A stretch of 64,000 bases of DNA from Earliella scabrosa (taxonomy: Eukaryota > Basidiomycota > Agaricomycetes > Polyporales > Polyporaceae), in NCBI GenBank assembly GCA_022605405.1, contig JABYQQ010000009.1:1-64000 (forward strand). Reading direction: 5' to 3'. Made by a program: the position numbers and the translations under genes. The notes under the pieces were generated by a model. That model searched no databases, was not told the DNA's origin, and worked only from the letters and a program-made list of their open reading frames with translations. How positions within the stretch are numbered: the stretch's first letter is position 1; each line of letters starts with the position of its first letter. Positions 12,201 to 24,081 of this stretch are shown piece by piece.

Positions 12201-13467
12201 GACCATCCACCAGCAATCGACGCGCTTTGTAGCACGCGGTCATGGGTAGGCTGAGTAACAACGCTCCGACGGCCAAATTCGGGAAGCTGAGAGCACGCGA
12301 AGATGTTGACGCTGACGCCCTTGGCAGAGACGAAGAAACTTGATGCACCAAAGGCAGGGCCGCCTCCGCGTCTCGGGCAAACTCGCTACGGCCCGCAGTC
12401 ATACACGACGGCGCCGGAGGAAGATCAGTCGGGGTCCAGCTACAACGAGAAGTGCTTAGTGTGTGCTCTCGTGCGCAGAAGTCGCTCTCATGCCGGAGAT
12501 CCAAGTCGCCGTCGCCCGCCCCGTCGTGCACATCACGAAAGTGTCGAGCAGTATAGCGACCGCGCCGACCGGGAAGGAGGACGAGGAGAAGACGAAGGTC
12601 AAACCGGTGAAGGCGGAGAACGGCTCGCACGGCTGGGTGGTATCAGGTTGATGATGGGGCGCGGGAAGAAGAAACACAGGGAGAAGGTTGGAGGAGCTGG
12701 ACAGCAACTAGCGTAAGACGGACATGTACCAGATAGCGAAAAACAAGCGGCGATCGTCAGTATCCAGGTTGCCGCTAACCCATGACATCGCCGTGGCTGC
12801 CATTTTTGCTGCTCAAGTCACGCCGAATGAGAAGGAGGTCAAAGGCAGGGTGAGCCGGCAGCGCGTCATCGGGCTGCATGACTGCGCTGCTGGCTGCAGC
12901 GACGGGCTGAGGACCGAGGTCGTGAGCGAGGTCCTCGATGGGTGGCAAATAGGCAAGATGGACGGGAAACGTGGGTTGTTCCCTACAACGTATATTGAAG
13001 TCCTCAATACATTCTCGTCTCTGCCGCAGAAGCCGCCGACCGTCGGAGCTGGACATCAAGCAATTCGTCCAGAGACTTTGCACACGCTGCATGCATAGGC
13101 GCATAATCGCGCGGAACGGCGTAGAGGAACGGCGCATCGCGCGACAGAGTGGATACGGCCTGGCTACCTCAACGACGACCGTCAGCATGAATCTGGAACT
13201 GAGAATTCCCTAGCGTATTCGCGGCGTCCCCAATTCATTCAACGGTGTGGCCGAGCCTCTCGACAAAAGGACACCTCGAGGAGCGTCGCGAGCACAAGTG
13301 CCGCACGCCGCTCAATCGCTGCTGGGCCTCAAACATCGGGAGATGAGCTAGCAGCGTCCGTAAGATATCAATGCTATGCGTGATCATTCTTGAAGACGAC
13401 CGGGATACAATACAAAAGTGAGGAGATAGGGATATTGGGCATGGGCACACCGGTCGATGGACCTCGC
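9280..13467. other. Gene-poor region, probably decayed sequence
   Basis: Across 4 kb I could not assemble a complete gene. The minus-strand frame starting at 10936 (MAPITYKLPDPPAATGWPCP) is open for 213 codons, but its composition changes part-way and it lacks recognisable motifs. Around 11510-11660 (plus) there is a hydrophobic stretch (ILVLVSAVTTIVTIVLMFAS) with no consistent neighbours. The SH3-like fragment at 12724-13098 is listed separately. The rest shows short overlapping frames only. Confidence 0.35.
12724..13098 (+). pseudogene. SH3-domain fragment
   Basis: The frame contains VVSEVLDGWQIGKMDGKRG followed by LFPTTYIEVL. That matches the second half of an SH3 domain: the DGW tryptophan pair site, the G-x-x-x-G-K/R-R-G-L-F-P turn and the final N/T-Y-V/I strand. 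Slightly upstream TPNEKE resembles the RT-loop start, but about 25 residues of non-SH3 sequence separate them. A GTGAGC donor-like site there does not restore the phase. Proline-rich reading upstream (near 12340-12390, PKAGPPPRLGQTRYG) is in another frame. The simplest view is a degraded SH3-containing gene. A live gene with an unresolved intron is the alternative. Confidence 0.45.
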
Positions 13468-14075
13468 TTAGGGCAGCCCGTGGTCGGAGAGGGTGGGGAC
13501 CTCCCGTAGCGAGATCTGGAGGAGCTCCTCCAACTGTTGCTCATGGGAGTAGCGGGAGAGTTCGGCGGAAGCAATGCTAAAGACGGCCTCCCAAAACGCG
13601 GCAGTATGATGGAACACAAGAACATAGCGGGAATCGTTTCGGGTGACAACCACCGAGGAGTCCGCCTGAGAGCAGCCATTCATCATCACGATTCACTCGA
13701 TGGGTGGAGGAAATGAAACTCACCTGGATGAACTCAAAGGTCACGAGCTTGTCGGGGATCATGGTCTTGAACAAGACAATGGGCGGCTCAGAGATGCGAC
13801 CGCGCAAAAGCCCGCACACCATGAGAGCATCTACGAGTCATGAGGATTCAAACGATGTGACGCAGTTGTGTAGGGAACGTACTCAAGCCCGGACCGCACT
13901 CGACAATGACCACATGAACGTCAGTCCCTTCATCGAACGCCTCTTTCCCGTCGTAGAGGAGCACCTTGCACGTAATACCGCTGTCGTTGAAGCGTATCAT
14001 GGGTGTCCTGGATGATCATCAGACGCAGAAAAGACGAGAGGAACAGCGCGGTGCTTACGGGTGGAGAACAGACAT
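13468..14075 (-). CDS. Compact unknown protein, 148 aa, four exons
   Basis: The exons are 14075-14059, 14007-13883, 13830-13724 and 13665-13468, with introns of 51, 52 and 58 nt and perfect phase throughout. The protein starts MSVLHPTPMIRFNDSG and contains an alternating hydrophobic core (VHVVIVECGPGL, PPIVLFKTMIPDKLVTFEFI, SRYVLVFHHTAAFWEAVFSI). It ends in a helical tail (LEELLQISLREVPTLSD). It has the look of a small globular alpha/beta protein with no signal peptide or membrane helix. The very short first exon (17 nt) is typical of fungal genes and explains why the start is easily missed. Function unknown. Confidence 0.65.
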
Positions 14076-17000
14076 AATAAGCGTGCGGTGTGGAGGTGAT
14101 GTTGGTCGGAACTGGCGGAACTGTGGTATATATGAGGGGAGGGACAAAGGGAGGCCTTGTGCATGCGCGTCTTGGAGATCGTTCGGAAATGGGCGCCGCG
14201 CGATCGCTGACAGTGAGGCGCAAGGTCTCACCTGGGCCGGCTGCTATAACCACTACGTGCACTAGAGCACCGGGTGACGATGGGTGTAATCAGAGCTGAA
14301 TCCCGGGGAAGGGGGTAGGCAGAAGGATGAGTGTGAACGGACGGAAGTTGGATACAGTTGCAAGAGACTTACGCATGCGCAGAGACACTTCAGGACATCA
14401 GACCAAGAGGAAACAAATGACGCATGCCAGGCATCCGTGTTCAGCTGGACGCGTGAGGCGCGAGTTGGAAGCTTGAAGCTTGAAGTTCAACTTGAAGGGC
14501 GAGAACTGGGCGAGAACAGTTGAGTTCGCGTGTGCCACGTGGCACGCGCGCTTCGGCACATAGCAGCCGCCCGATGGCAGTTGCAGTTCGAACTCGTTAC
14601 ACCACCACTGTTCCCTCATCCACCGCGATACTAGCACCTGAAGGCAGGTCTCGAGAACTCGGGTGAGTAAAAAGTGACTCTTTACCTACAAGGACTCAGT
14701 GGGCACTGTAGACAAGCTTCGTTGGCCACAACCACTCTTTCGGACGTCCGCGCCCTTCCGCCCTCAACCACCCCCTCACACCCCCTCTCATCCGAAGCAA
14801 CGTGGTCGCGTACTGGAAGACCCGGACGCGCCGATACGGTACGATTGGATGGACCACCCCAAGACGCACCCGGACGCGACGTCGCCCTCGCACTTCCGCG
14901 TTACATCCCGTACAGCATTACATGTACAACGCCGCGGTCCGAGTGCTCACAAGGACGTCAGGAGGGCCAAAACCTCGCCTTGCGCTAGGCATAGCCTGCC
15001 TGGGGGCTGTGCCGTCGACCGTCAAGGAAATCGCGCCCCGTAGCTCGCCTCCAGTCGAGTACAAAAGAACAGTGGGACGTCCAGCATACATGGGTAATCG
15101 GTGAGATGCCTTCCCTCCACGCACCGACTCTCTGATGCGAACGCCATGAGCGACTTCCTAGACCCCGCACAGCTTCTGCGACCCAAATGCGCCGGTCGGA
15201 CACGCAAGCATGCGGTCGGGCTGTTCTCCGGCCGAGCAGTCCCACTGCCCTCTCGGCTACACCTTGACAAGTACGCACCGCTCCCCGTCCGCCTTCCTAC
15301 CCAACTGCCAGAGCGCGACTGTGTCGCGCCCCACCACCACCCGCGTTGCGCGTCCCCCGCCGCCTATATCCTTCGCCCAAGTCGCCGCTGCTGATCTCGA
15401 ACCGAACCTGCCGACGGGCGTCGGTAACCTGCGCCAGGCGGACAAGATGTCGACGGCACCGCGGAAGACACACCCACGAGCACGTTCATCGCCGTGCCGT
15501 CGCTGTTGCCCACCACGACGCCCGAGGGCGAGCGCCGCTTCTCGTTTGGTGGCGGCAGACTCTCATAACCCCGCGGCACACGGAACCTTGCACCCGCCCT
15601 GCCTCCGATTGCGGTCAGCAACAGCCATGTCTCGGTTCCGAACTGGCGCGATCCGCCTCAGCAAGACTGTATATATTAGCCCGTATGCTTGGCTAAATTC
15701 TGGTCCGCTTTGCGGCCGTCATTCAATGTGCGTCTCTGTTCATTCCTGTCGTTCTCTGGATTGGTCTGTTGAAGGGCGTTGTTGGTGGAAGGGGTACCTT
15801 TCTTCTCCCCTCATAGACGACATCGCTGTCGTCATTTGTCTCGGGCGTGGTGATGCTATCGGCGAGTGGTGCCTCAACATGCCGCACGCGCAATCGTGGA
15901 TGGGATGTAATGAGTGTTGTATCACACGATGACGATGGCGAACAGTTAGCATAGCTCGGCGTCCCCTAGATCAATGTTATAGCTGAGTGGCATACATCCA
16001 GGGATCTTGAAGCGTTGTTCAAAAGTACGGTGGATAATCTAGGGGCTCATGGGAGCGTGTGCTTCCGCCGCCGGTCCTGCAAGGGGGACGTCAGGCTGCG
16101 AGATCGTGGTCAGGACGGCTCTCTCCATCGATCGTAATCTCCGAGAGTTAGAGAGCGCCATCGCGGTTTCCCTCCTTCGGCCCTCCAAGAAAGCGCGTAT
16201 GAAGTTCGATGCATCCCTGTCGTCGGCGAAGTGCAATTTATAATCGCCGAGTCCTCGAGCCCCATGCCAATGTACGAGACCGTAGCGCTGTCGATGGGGT
16301 GAATCAACTGCGAATGAGCGATTCTGCTGGACGGACCTCACTGTAAGCCTGGATGGGCCAATCTTCCGAGAACCACTCTAGCAGTACAGCAGGTCTACCG
16401 GCCAGGAAGGGAACCGGCGTCGATACCGGACTGGCGTGGGGCGTTCTGAGATTCGATTCCGTGTTCTGTCCCATGTCCCCATGCTGACCCTCGTACGCGA
16501 CGATGATGACTGCAGAATGCGTCAGTTCATAATTAGTGAGGACCGAGCGCACACCCACATCGCCTGCACGGGTTCAACTCAACGATAGCTAATTGAACTT
16601 CCTTCCATGCAGTGTTCTCGACAGTATCATCGGGATCATGTGCTCGGCGCGCGACGGGCTCGAGGAAGATGCCCGCACTAGCAGTGAAGTGCAGTACGCT
16701 CGAGATGTTGGTGAGTCGACGCTTTCATCAGAAAGAAGACACGCATAATTTACCTGCTCATGAACACTCGCAGGATCAGTGATGGCAGTTAGGGGGTACG
16801 GTCTGTGGAGAAGCTTAGAAGGCTGTCAATGTACCAGCTATATACTTATGCAGTCGAAGGCAAGTCAACTTGGCGATGTGTCCGGTATGTGACTAATCCC
16901 CAGAAAGTCCGGTTCCTTATCTCGGATACGCCGGATGGCGATCCCACCTTGATAATAATCGAGAGACACATCCATGCAGCCGAATTCCTTCAACTTCAGG

Positions 17001-17577
17001 TTGCCTAGCCTGGGATCGTCGATCTCAGGATTTCCGTCATGTGTGGCTCTAACGAGGATCGAGCAGAACATCCGTCCACCTCGTGCTCACCGAAAGCCCA
17101 ACTTCCCCTCACCACGCGCTTTGGAAAAAAGGGATCTCCCCTCTCGCGCTCGAGACGAGCCCCAACTTCGGTCACAACTCGCGTTCGTATCTGATATAGA
17201 GGCTCACCTCGGTGCAACTCCGGGCCCGCCGCCTGGATTACAACAGCTCGCTCTACGTCTTCGTGAAGTGCTCGCAACCAGGAAGGAAGGCCTAAGACCC
17301 GGCGCAGAGCCTCGTCACTTTACGCATCCGCGTCTCCATCTAGAGCTCCTCAGCACCTATGACATATCTGATTCAATAGCTTGATCACGCATGTGGTCTG
17401 GGGTGAGCGTGGGGGAGCATCCAGACCAGACACGGCATGTGGGCATCTGGCGGCCTGGTCCGCCCGCACGTGGCATCCGGGCGGTGTATGCTCTGCTCTT
17501 AGCGTTGACGGCGCCGAGTCCTACCAGAATTTCTCTTCTCCTACACTTTCTCCGCGCGGGCGCGTACTTGTTCTACG
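14076..17577. other. Gene-poor region with isolated coding-like segments
   Basis: No full gene was found. Two minus-strand segments look coding: about 16865-17045 (GNPEIDDPRLGNLKLKEFG, CMDVSLDYYQGGIAIRRI) and about 16039-16240 (LHFADDRDASNFIRAFLEGR). They lie in different frames about 800 bp apart, and I could not connect them. The stretch 14690-15700 is very rich in C and in Pro/Arg-coding readings on both strands and shows no reliable gene. Confidence 0.3.
14127..14133 (-). promoter_or_regulatory. TATA-like element upstream of the 148-aa gene
   Basis: The sequence TATATAT lies 52-58 nt upstream of the ATG at 14075. This is a plausible core promoter position for a fungal gene with a short 5' UTR. 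It rests on sequence and position only. Confidence 0.3.
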
Positions 17578-19448
17578 ATGTCGGGATGGTCGAGCGCATA
17601 CGTCGAGCTGCATACCTTGACCGGCGGCCACAGCGATACGATCAACCATATGGCCTTCTCTTCGGACGGTATTCACTTAGCTAGCTGCGGCGACGACCAA
17701 TCCCTCATCGTCTGGAATGTGGAAGAGGGCCGACTACTGTACAGAGTCCTCTTCAAATCGAAAGTGGATCGCGTGCTATGGCATCCAACCTCTCCCGCCA
17801 CCATCGTCGTGGGATGTGAGAACGGGTATCTCTATCAACTACACGACTTCTCCCCGGTGAGACTTCAATCTTGTCACATTCCTGGTTGTATCTGTTCAAC
17901 ACAAACACTCTAGATTGGCGGCGAGAAAGTTCAAATCGAACTTGGGGTGCGAGGGACTATCCAATGTCTCGAATACGACACGGCTACACGTTGTCTCGGC
18001 GTCGGCGTCGGTTGCGATGTATACATGACCCGCGAAGCAGGACCGAGTGAGTGCTGGAGCCATCCATGGAGAGTTTGCTGTACTTCTGAACATGATAGAT
18101 CGCTACGAGGGAGCCAGTATGTTTCCGCCCCCTCGTACGCAGTCTAGAAGAGCAATACAGCGGAAAGACGACGAACGCATGGAGGAGCGCGAAACCAGAC
18201 TTCGACCCATCAACTTGCACTTTCTCAGGTCCGGCGAGCAGTTGATTGCCTCCTACCTCGTTCACGGTGTCATGTAGGCCCGACACACACTCTACCTAGC
18301 ATCGTCTGAAGTCTTTCATCTCGCAGATGTTGGGACACTGCTTCTCAAGCGACCTTGTGGTCCTTCTTGCCCCACGATAGTATGTCTCCCACCATGTATG
18401 TCCCTTCCTTATACCCCTGTTCTCTATCTCAGATGCGTTTGTAGTGGTTCTAGTGCCCTGAGCCCCAAGGGAGATAGCATAGCTCTATACAATGTCCGTG
18501 ACGGCGTCGACGTCTACGGTATCAAGTCTGCAGGTGGCAACAAGCGAAGGCCGAAGCGATCCTACAAACTACCGAAGACACCGCGCACCAATCACGCTAT
18601 TCAGACAATCTATATCAACGACGGTCGAGGACTCGTTTGCGGGACAACTACAGGCGATGTCTGGGTCTGGGACACAGCTAGTGGCGAGGTCTATCAAGCA
18701 CTTGCCCATGATCGAGATGACATCTTACAGGCCATAGCAGTACGCGACGATCGTTCATGATATTCATCCACCCCGCATTACTGACGTACCCACTCCAGGG
18801 AGCTAATCGAGGCGAGTACAGCTATCTAGCGGCAGGCAGCGTCGATAAAGGGCAGGCCACCTATATCAAACTATGGAAGGCCAAGTGTAGTCAGTCGTTG
18901 CATCGCATTGTCGGGTACCCGTGCTCATGCGCATCCTACAGTCCCAACCTCCCAGACGATGTTCACAAGTAGGGTCTACCGTGCCGTATGCACAGTTCAG
19001 GTGCGTCTCAAGACCTTCTCTTTGAGATGCTCCTACTAGTAGTCTCATGAGCTCGCAAGGCCTCGAGCAAGCTGGCTCAGTCGCGGGACATCTTCAGTCG
19101 ATGGATATTCCCAGTATTGATCACGGCCTTGTCCTTCGCGCTGGCCCAATGGCTCGCGGCTAACCTGCCTTGGCCGGCAATTTGGAACACCAGCTTGGCC
19201 ACTGTACGTACTTCCGCCAGCATGCATACAGCGTAGATATCCTCACCCGCACCCTTCAGGCCATGGTCGCTCAGGACATGCTCCGCACGCTGACAGATCG
19301 TGCAGGTTCTACGTTCTCCTTGATGTATGAAGCTGCGGCCACTCGCATGGATGCATGGACGGCCAGGCTTCTCGAGAACATCAGGTTGAGATTGTTGCAA
19401 TGGCTTCGCGTTGACGAGATGATTGCTCCCCGCCTTCCACATACTTGA
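17578..19448 (+). CDS. WD40-repeat protein with C-terminal membrane helix, 382 aa
   Basis: Nine exons join in phase: 17578-17856, 17914-18046, 18099-18273, 18327-18395, 18445-18739, 18799-18914, 18973-19000, 19060-19203 and 19260-19448. WD40 blades are evident: GHSDTINHMAFSSDGIHLAS followed by DDQSLIVWNVEEG; SKVDRVLWHP; a blade ending VICWDTAS; GSSALSPKGDSIALYN; and GLVCGTTTGDVWVWDTASG. After a last strand (YIKLWKAK) comes a hydrophobic helix (RWIFPVLITALSFALAQWLA) and an amphipathic tail. WD40 propellers are protein-interaction platforms; here the propeller would be tethered to a membrane. I know this arrangement of a short propeller plus one membrane helix as common among agaricomycete orphan WD40 proteins. 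Specific partner unknown. Confidence 0.85.
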
Positions 19449-20719
19449 GATTCGCCCTGCCCAGTCAGGTCTATTCGTATTTGTTACGTCCGTTTTCTTG
19501 TAATATGGGTCCTGCTCGTAACTGGACTTTGGCTCGCCCAGCGGCCTCGGACCTTCGGAGCGTCTGATTCCTAGAGTACATCCTCGCATCCCATGCGTGT
19601 CATTCATTGCGGAGTCACCGCCGCGGCGATGGGGGGTCGCGGACGCGCCCAAGTAGGCATACGGAAAGACGCGCCTACCAATTATGGTGGAGAACAGCGC
19701 GCGCGCCGCGCGCAGTACCGCGTCCCGGCTGCGCGCTTGCTGTCTACCACCCCTTAGCAGCACCAGCCCGCACACGACCTCCTGTTCACCTCCTTGCGGT
19801 GCTCGTGCACAGGTAGGAGAGAACTGGCGTCCTGTAGCATCGCGGTGCGCCAATCATCCCGAAAGACACGTCACGCCACGCAGCACAAGCCAGAGGAAAT
19901 TGCGTGCAGCGGGAACGAGGTGGATGGCCGTCCACGGTTCATATGGTGAGGGACTCGGAGCGCGACATTGTTGATGACGCGTTGTAGATCATCATCGTCG
20001 GAGGTGCCGTAAAGGACACGAAGCACAGTGTTCTGGTCGTCATCCAAAGGAGAGTCGGAGGTGCGCGGCTAGTAAAAGGTGATAACCGTTCTTACATCTC
20101 CACCGCCTTCGTCCCCCGTAGTTTCTCTGACATAGCCGCACTGACCGGTCCGCGCTTCAAGCCTCCGATCGCGTACAGCGGTGGAATTCCGAGCAGCACG
20201 TTCTGGCGGCATGTTGCGGATGCGCGCTCGTGATCTAACACATTGTGATCGCACCCCGGACGCCCGTTTCTCGTCCTGCTCCCTGACCCAGGCTGTTGTC
20301 TGTCTTCGTTTCGTTTCCACATCTCCTTGCTGTGCGAGGAGGCTTGTACTGAATCTCGAGATCGTCATCATCCGAATATTCCAATGTCAGACTCGTCCGA
20401 GGGCAGACCCTCATCGTCTCTGCTAGGTTGGTACTCATTGTCCATCTTGTCATCCCACCCCCACTGATCTGGGCTTAGATGCACTAATGAATCAAGACCC
20501 ACACTTGCGACAGTCTGGACATGATTCTCAGCTTCAGGCATCCACCGCCGAAGGTGAATGCTATTACAAGAGCACGCAGTTGGAACTGATATCGTGTACA
20601 CAGGTGCTCCCCAGTCCTCAGCGCAGGGTTATGGTCGTGAGGAAACGGTGATTCAACTAGGCGGGAGTACGTGACTCTCCACCATCCGGGAGTGACAACA
20701 CTGAAACATCCCAGATGAC
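19449..20719. other. Intergenic region with weak minus-strand coding signal
   Basis: Minus-strand readings between 20070 and 20600 contain acidic and ordered-looking pieces (RDDEGLPSDESD, YSDDDDLEIQYKPPR, VLLGIPPLYAIGGLKRGPVS). They sit in different frames without usable splice sites between them, so I do not call a gene. The rest shows nothing convincing. Confidence 0.3.
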
Positions 20720-23017
20720 ATGCAATCCACCCGAGGAACCAGTCCTGTGCAGCGGAAAGTCAAGCGTAAGGCCGTAGAATATCCCGAGCCAGATGTACAA
20801 GTCGAAGCAGATCGACCTGAAGAAGGCCAAATTCGTCGCACGACCTCAAAGCGAGCAAGGCACCTTGATGACGTTTCGGGTACAGAAGACGATCCTGAGC
20901 TACGTCCGGGTACACGGTCACAGTCGCCCGCGCAACCGTCTGGGGCGACAGCCGTCATAGCGAAAGGCTATAAGACCGCAAAGCAGCTTGTGAAGAAGAC
21001 ATTGGTAAGTAGACAAATTGGTGTCATTGGAAGCAAATTGATCGCCTAAGCAGGGCACAACACCTGGCCCGACGACTCCTATCCACTCACCTCCAACGAA
21101 GTCTGCAGATCTGGCTCTGCAACCCCTGGTGCGTATCAACCATACCCTCGGTATTCCTTCGCATACAACTCTGAGTGCGCATCCCACGCGTCATTCCCTG
21201 GTTCTTCCTCTCTCATGTAGGCGCCGCAAGACAAGACACGAGAGGCACAGGTAACTACTATGAGGCGTTTGCGAACCCGATCTGATACTACTTCGTCGAT
21301 TGCAGCCTGCCGGAACGGAAGTGTCCGCGACGGCGGAGGTTCAGCCATTCCACGGGTCGAACAGCTCGCGTGCGCCCGACGGCTCGGAGTCAACCGTCAC
21401 TGCGCCTGCCCCACCTGCGATTTCAGTCCAACAGAGCTCTGGTCAAGTCGGAACACCCCATCGCGCAGCACAACCTTCAAGACAGCAGTCTGCGGCGGGT
21501 CCTGCAACTTCTATGCCTCCCGTCGGGAGTAGCTCCCTACCCCCCGACCCGAACCCTCATGTGCCTAGCTCCGGTGGACAAGCTAAGGGGAAGGAGCGCG
21601 AGGATCCGGTAACCTACAAACGTTTACATAGTAAATGCAAATCTTGCTCATCGACGCTCGTTATGTCCTATAGCCTCGGCCCGCCCCCATACCCGGCATC
21701 ATCGATCTACAAACTGAGATACGTTCGCTAGGTGCCTCTGTAAGGGGCCTCGGAACCGCAATCGCTGCGCTCGTCGAGCAACAACAAGCCTTCTTCGCGA
21801 ACATGCAGACGTTTACCGAGACTGTCACACAAGGCGGTCGCCCCAGTGGAAGGGAGTCTCGTGCCCGACAGGCCCCTCCGACCTTTCGAGAGGATGGAGA
21901 TGCTATGGATGTCGATGAAGACGGTGGAGAGGGCGACGATGAAGACGAGCCACTGCCTGTCAGGCTTCCGCGTACGACGCGGCCTTACAAGCTCACCGCG
22001 CTTCCTGTGCGTCGTAGCGTCAATGAGAATGCTCTGAAGGTGGGTTTCTGGTCACCGTACCTTGGCGCACATACTCGTAACGTAGGAAATCTTCAGGCGG
22101 CTATACGCCAAATGACTCTGGAGTTGATGGGACGCCAGTCCTACAAGTCGCCGTTCGATCTTCAGAAGCTCCCGACCGAGGAAGAGATGGAGGCCTTCGT
22201 GGACGCGCCAGAAGAAGATGGTCCGTGCTGCGGAGTTGACAACTTCCGGCCCGACTTGAACGGCACAGCAAGGTCGCACTGGAATCGTTCCATCGCCGAC
22301 GTCTTCGTGGAGGAGTACATGGCCGAGGGAACGGTGCCTTGCCGCGACCCCGCTCTCGTCAAGAAATACTTCGTCCGCCACCTCAGATATCTCATCAGCA
22401 AATTCAAGGAACAGCACACCAATGAGGAAGTCTTGACAGCGAGAAGGAAGCTGAAGCGTCGTCATGAGCGCCGCGGATACGTGGGTCGGATGAGTTCTCT
22501 ATTGATGTGGTCCTCACGACTTCGATAGCTCTTCCAGCGACGCCTCATAGCTGCTCATTCTGAGCCTGGTCTACAACGCCACGTACATATCCTGCAACGT
22601 CTCGGACCAGAAGGCATGAGTTCCGATGAGTCAGCCATGGAGAACGGTGTGAAACAGTTCAGAATACTCAGGAAGGAATGGCGCAGCGAGCAGCTCACTG
22701 GCTGGCTTCGTATCTTCGACGCGATTAGTCGCGAGAGACGCGCGAACCCCATCACTGAAGCTACTCGTGGTGCGGAGCCAAGGCAGCGATTCCAATCGGG
22801 CAAGATAGACAACACCAGCCCCCCTGTCGGCTCGCTACCAATCAATGCCTACAACCCGAAGTGGTACGCTCAGCTTCCTCCGTACCGTCGCCAACGTCTC
22901 CAAGCCAGGAAGAAGGCGTATGACTTCACGCATTCTCCTGACATCGTGATGTACGTCAATCCACGTCTTCCGTCGTCTCATAGTCACCTTCAGCTCTATG
23001 ACCAGTCAAGCGAGTGA
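20720..23017 (+). CDS. 663-aa agaricomycete-specific protein, probably multicopy family
   Basis: Six phase-0 exons: 20720-21004, 21051-21128, 21221-21250, 21306-21608, 21674-22480 and 22529-23017. The first third is low-complexity and basic/acidic (KVKRKAVEYPEPDVQVEAD). A short coiled segment follows (IRSLGASVRGLGTAIAALVE with a QQQ run), then an acidic stretch (DEDGGEGDDEDEP). The conserved-looking C-terminal half has a helical module (LKVGFWSPYLGAHTRNVGNL through YFVRHLRYLISKFKEQ). It ends in a second module with GPEGMSSDES, the tryptophan pattern KEWRSEQLTGWLRIFDAI, and PINAYNPKWYAQLPPY. I recall this architecture as an expanded, uncharacterised family in agaricomycetes, often near repeats. 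An alternative 3' end splices at 22950/23006 and stops at 23063. Confidence 0.7.
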
Positions 23018-23063
23018 ACTGAGTGGCCAACATGTCGAACGTCGTGCGAGAAGATTCCGGTGA

Positions 23064-24081
23064 GCTTCTTGGGTATGTACTTTCACAAATGTCGAAGGAA
23101 GATGCACTAATCTCTCAGTCTCGTGGACATAAGGAACTCCTCCTTCACTGCTGGATCAGTGCTATCGCTCTACGTAACAACACTTGTCAATTTTTCTCGC
23201 CCCTGCATATCCGTCAGCAGGTATTCGGGCCTCCTTGCCTTCAAGAGTCTCATTCTATACTTCAAGTTTCCGTGCCCCGATTAACCCCCTTGCGCCATTG
23301 TCTCAGCCTCTAACACATGACATGTACGTCTATCTCGACGTAATCCACTGCAACATGTGTATCTGACAACCGGAACCGTGTCTCAGTATATATTCTGGAT
23401 CTACGCAAGCCGGCTTGCGAACGTACAAGATATCTATTCACCAATGCCCAATGCTCTCCGTACCATGTTGGCGTAACAGTTCGTAACAGTGGATATTTCA
23501 GGCGGCGGCCTTGCTAACGCCTTCTGGCAGGAATACGGGTTCTATGCGCGCCGTACTCACTGCCTCCCACATTGTGCCATTCCATCCTACCGTCCATCTC
23601 GGGTCCTGATCCACCCACTCACAATTCATTACCTCGCGTCGACAAGCGTGTGTATCCTCAACCTCCCCTCCCCCACCTTAGCCGGTCGTTACTTCATGTC
23701 CGTCGCTCGCTAGCACTGGCCGCCAATACAATCTTTCCCACATACACGCGTTGCCTGTATCGCGAGATTCGATGGCCCGACGATCTGTCTATATGATCTC
23801 ACCAGCATATTCTGGAATCTTCCCGGAGGTAGTAGATCAGCTGATTTTACACATGACATGTTAGCATGAGGCCTGAGGCCTGAGGACCGAGACGCATTGC
23901 ATTCGCATGTTGGCGTGAAGTGGCGACGACGACGACGTGCAGAGGGGGGTTCCCTTCTGTCTTCCCATCACCACCTATCCTATTCGTTCTCTCTGTCCTG
24001 TTCGTTGCTCTTCGACTAGTGAGTGTGCTTCACTTGAGGATGGGGATCCCTTGTCGTGATCTGAATACGTTTTAATAGACG
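23064..24081. other. Intergenic region
   Basis: Only short open frames occur here and none has recognisable motifs. A small GAGGCCT-type repeat lies near 23866-23884. The last 150 bp are C/T-rich and probably contain the promoter and 5' UTR of the gene starting at 24082. Confidence 0.4.

Noticed and set aside
19077..19853. A 258-codon minus-strand frame
   Set aside because: It is antisense to the last exons of the WD40 gene, whose phases and motifs are convincing. The antisense reading has none.
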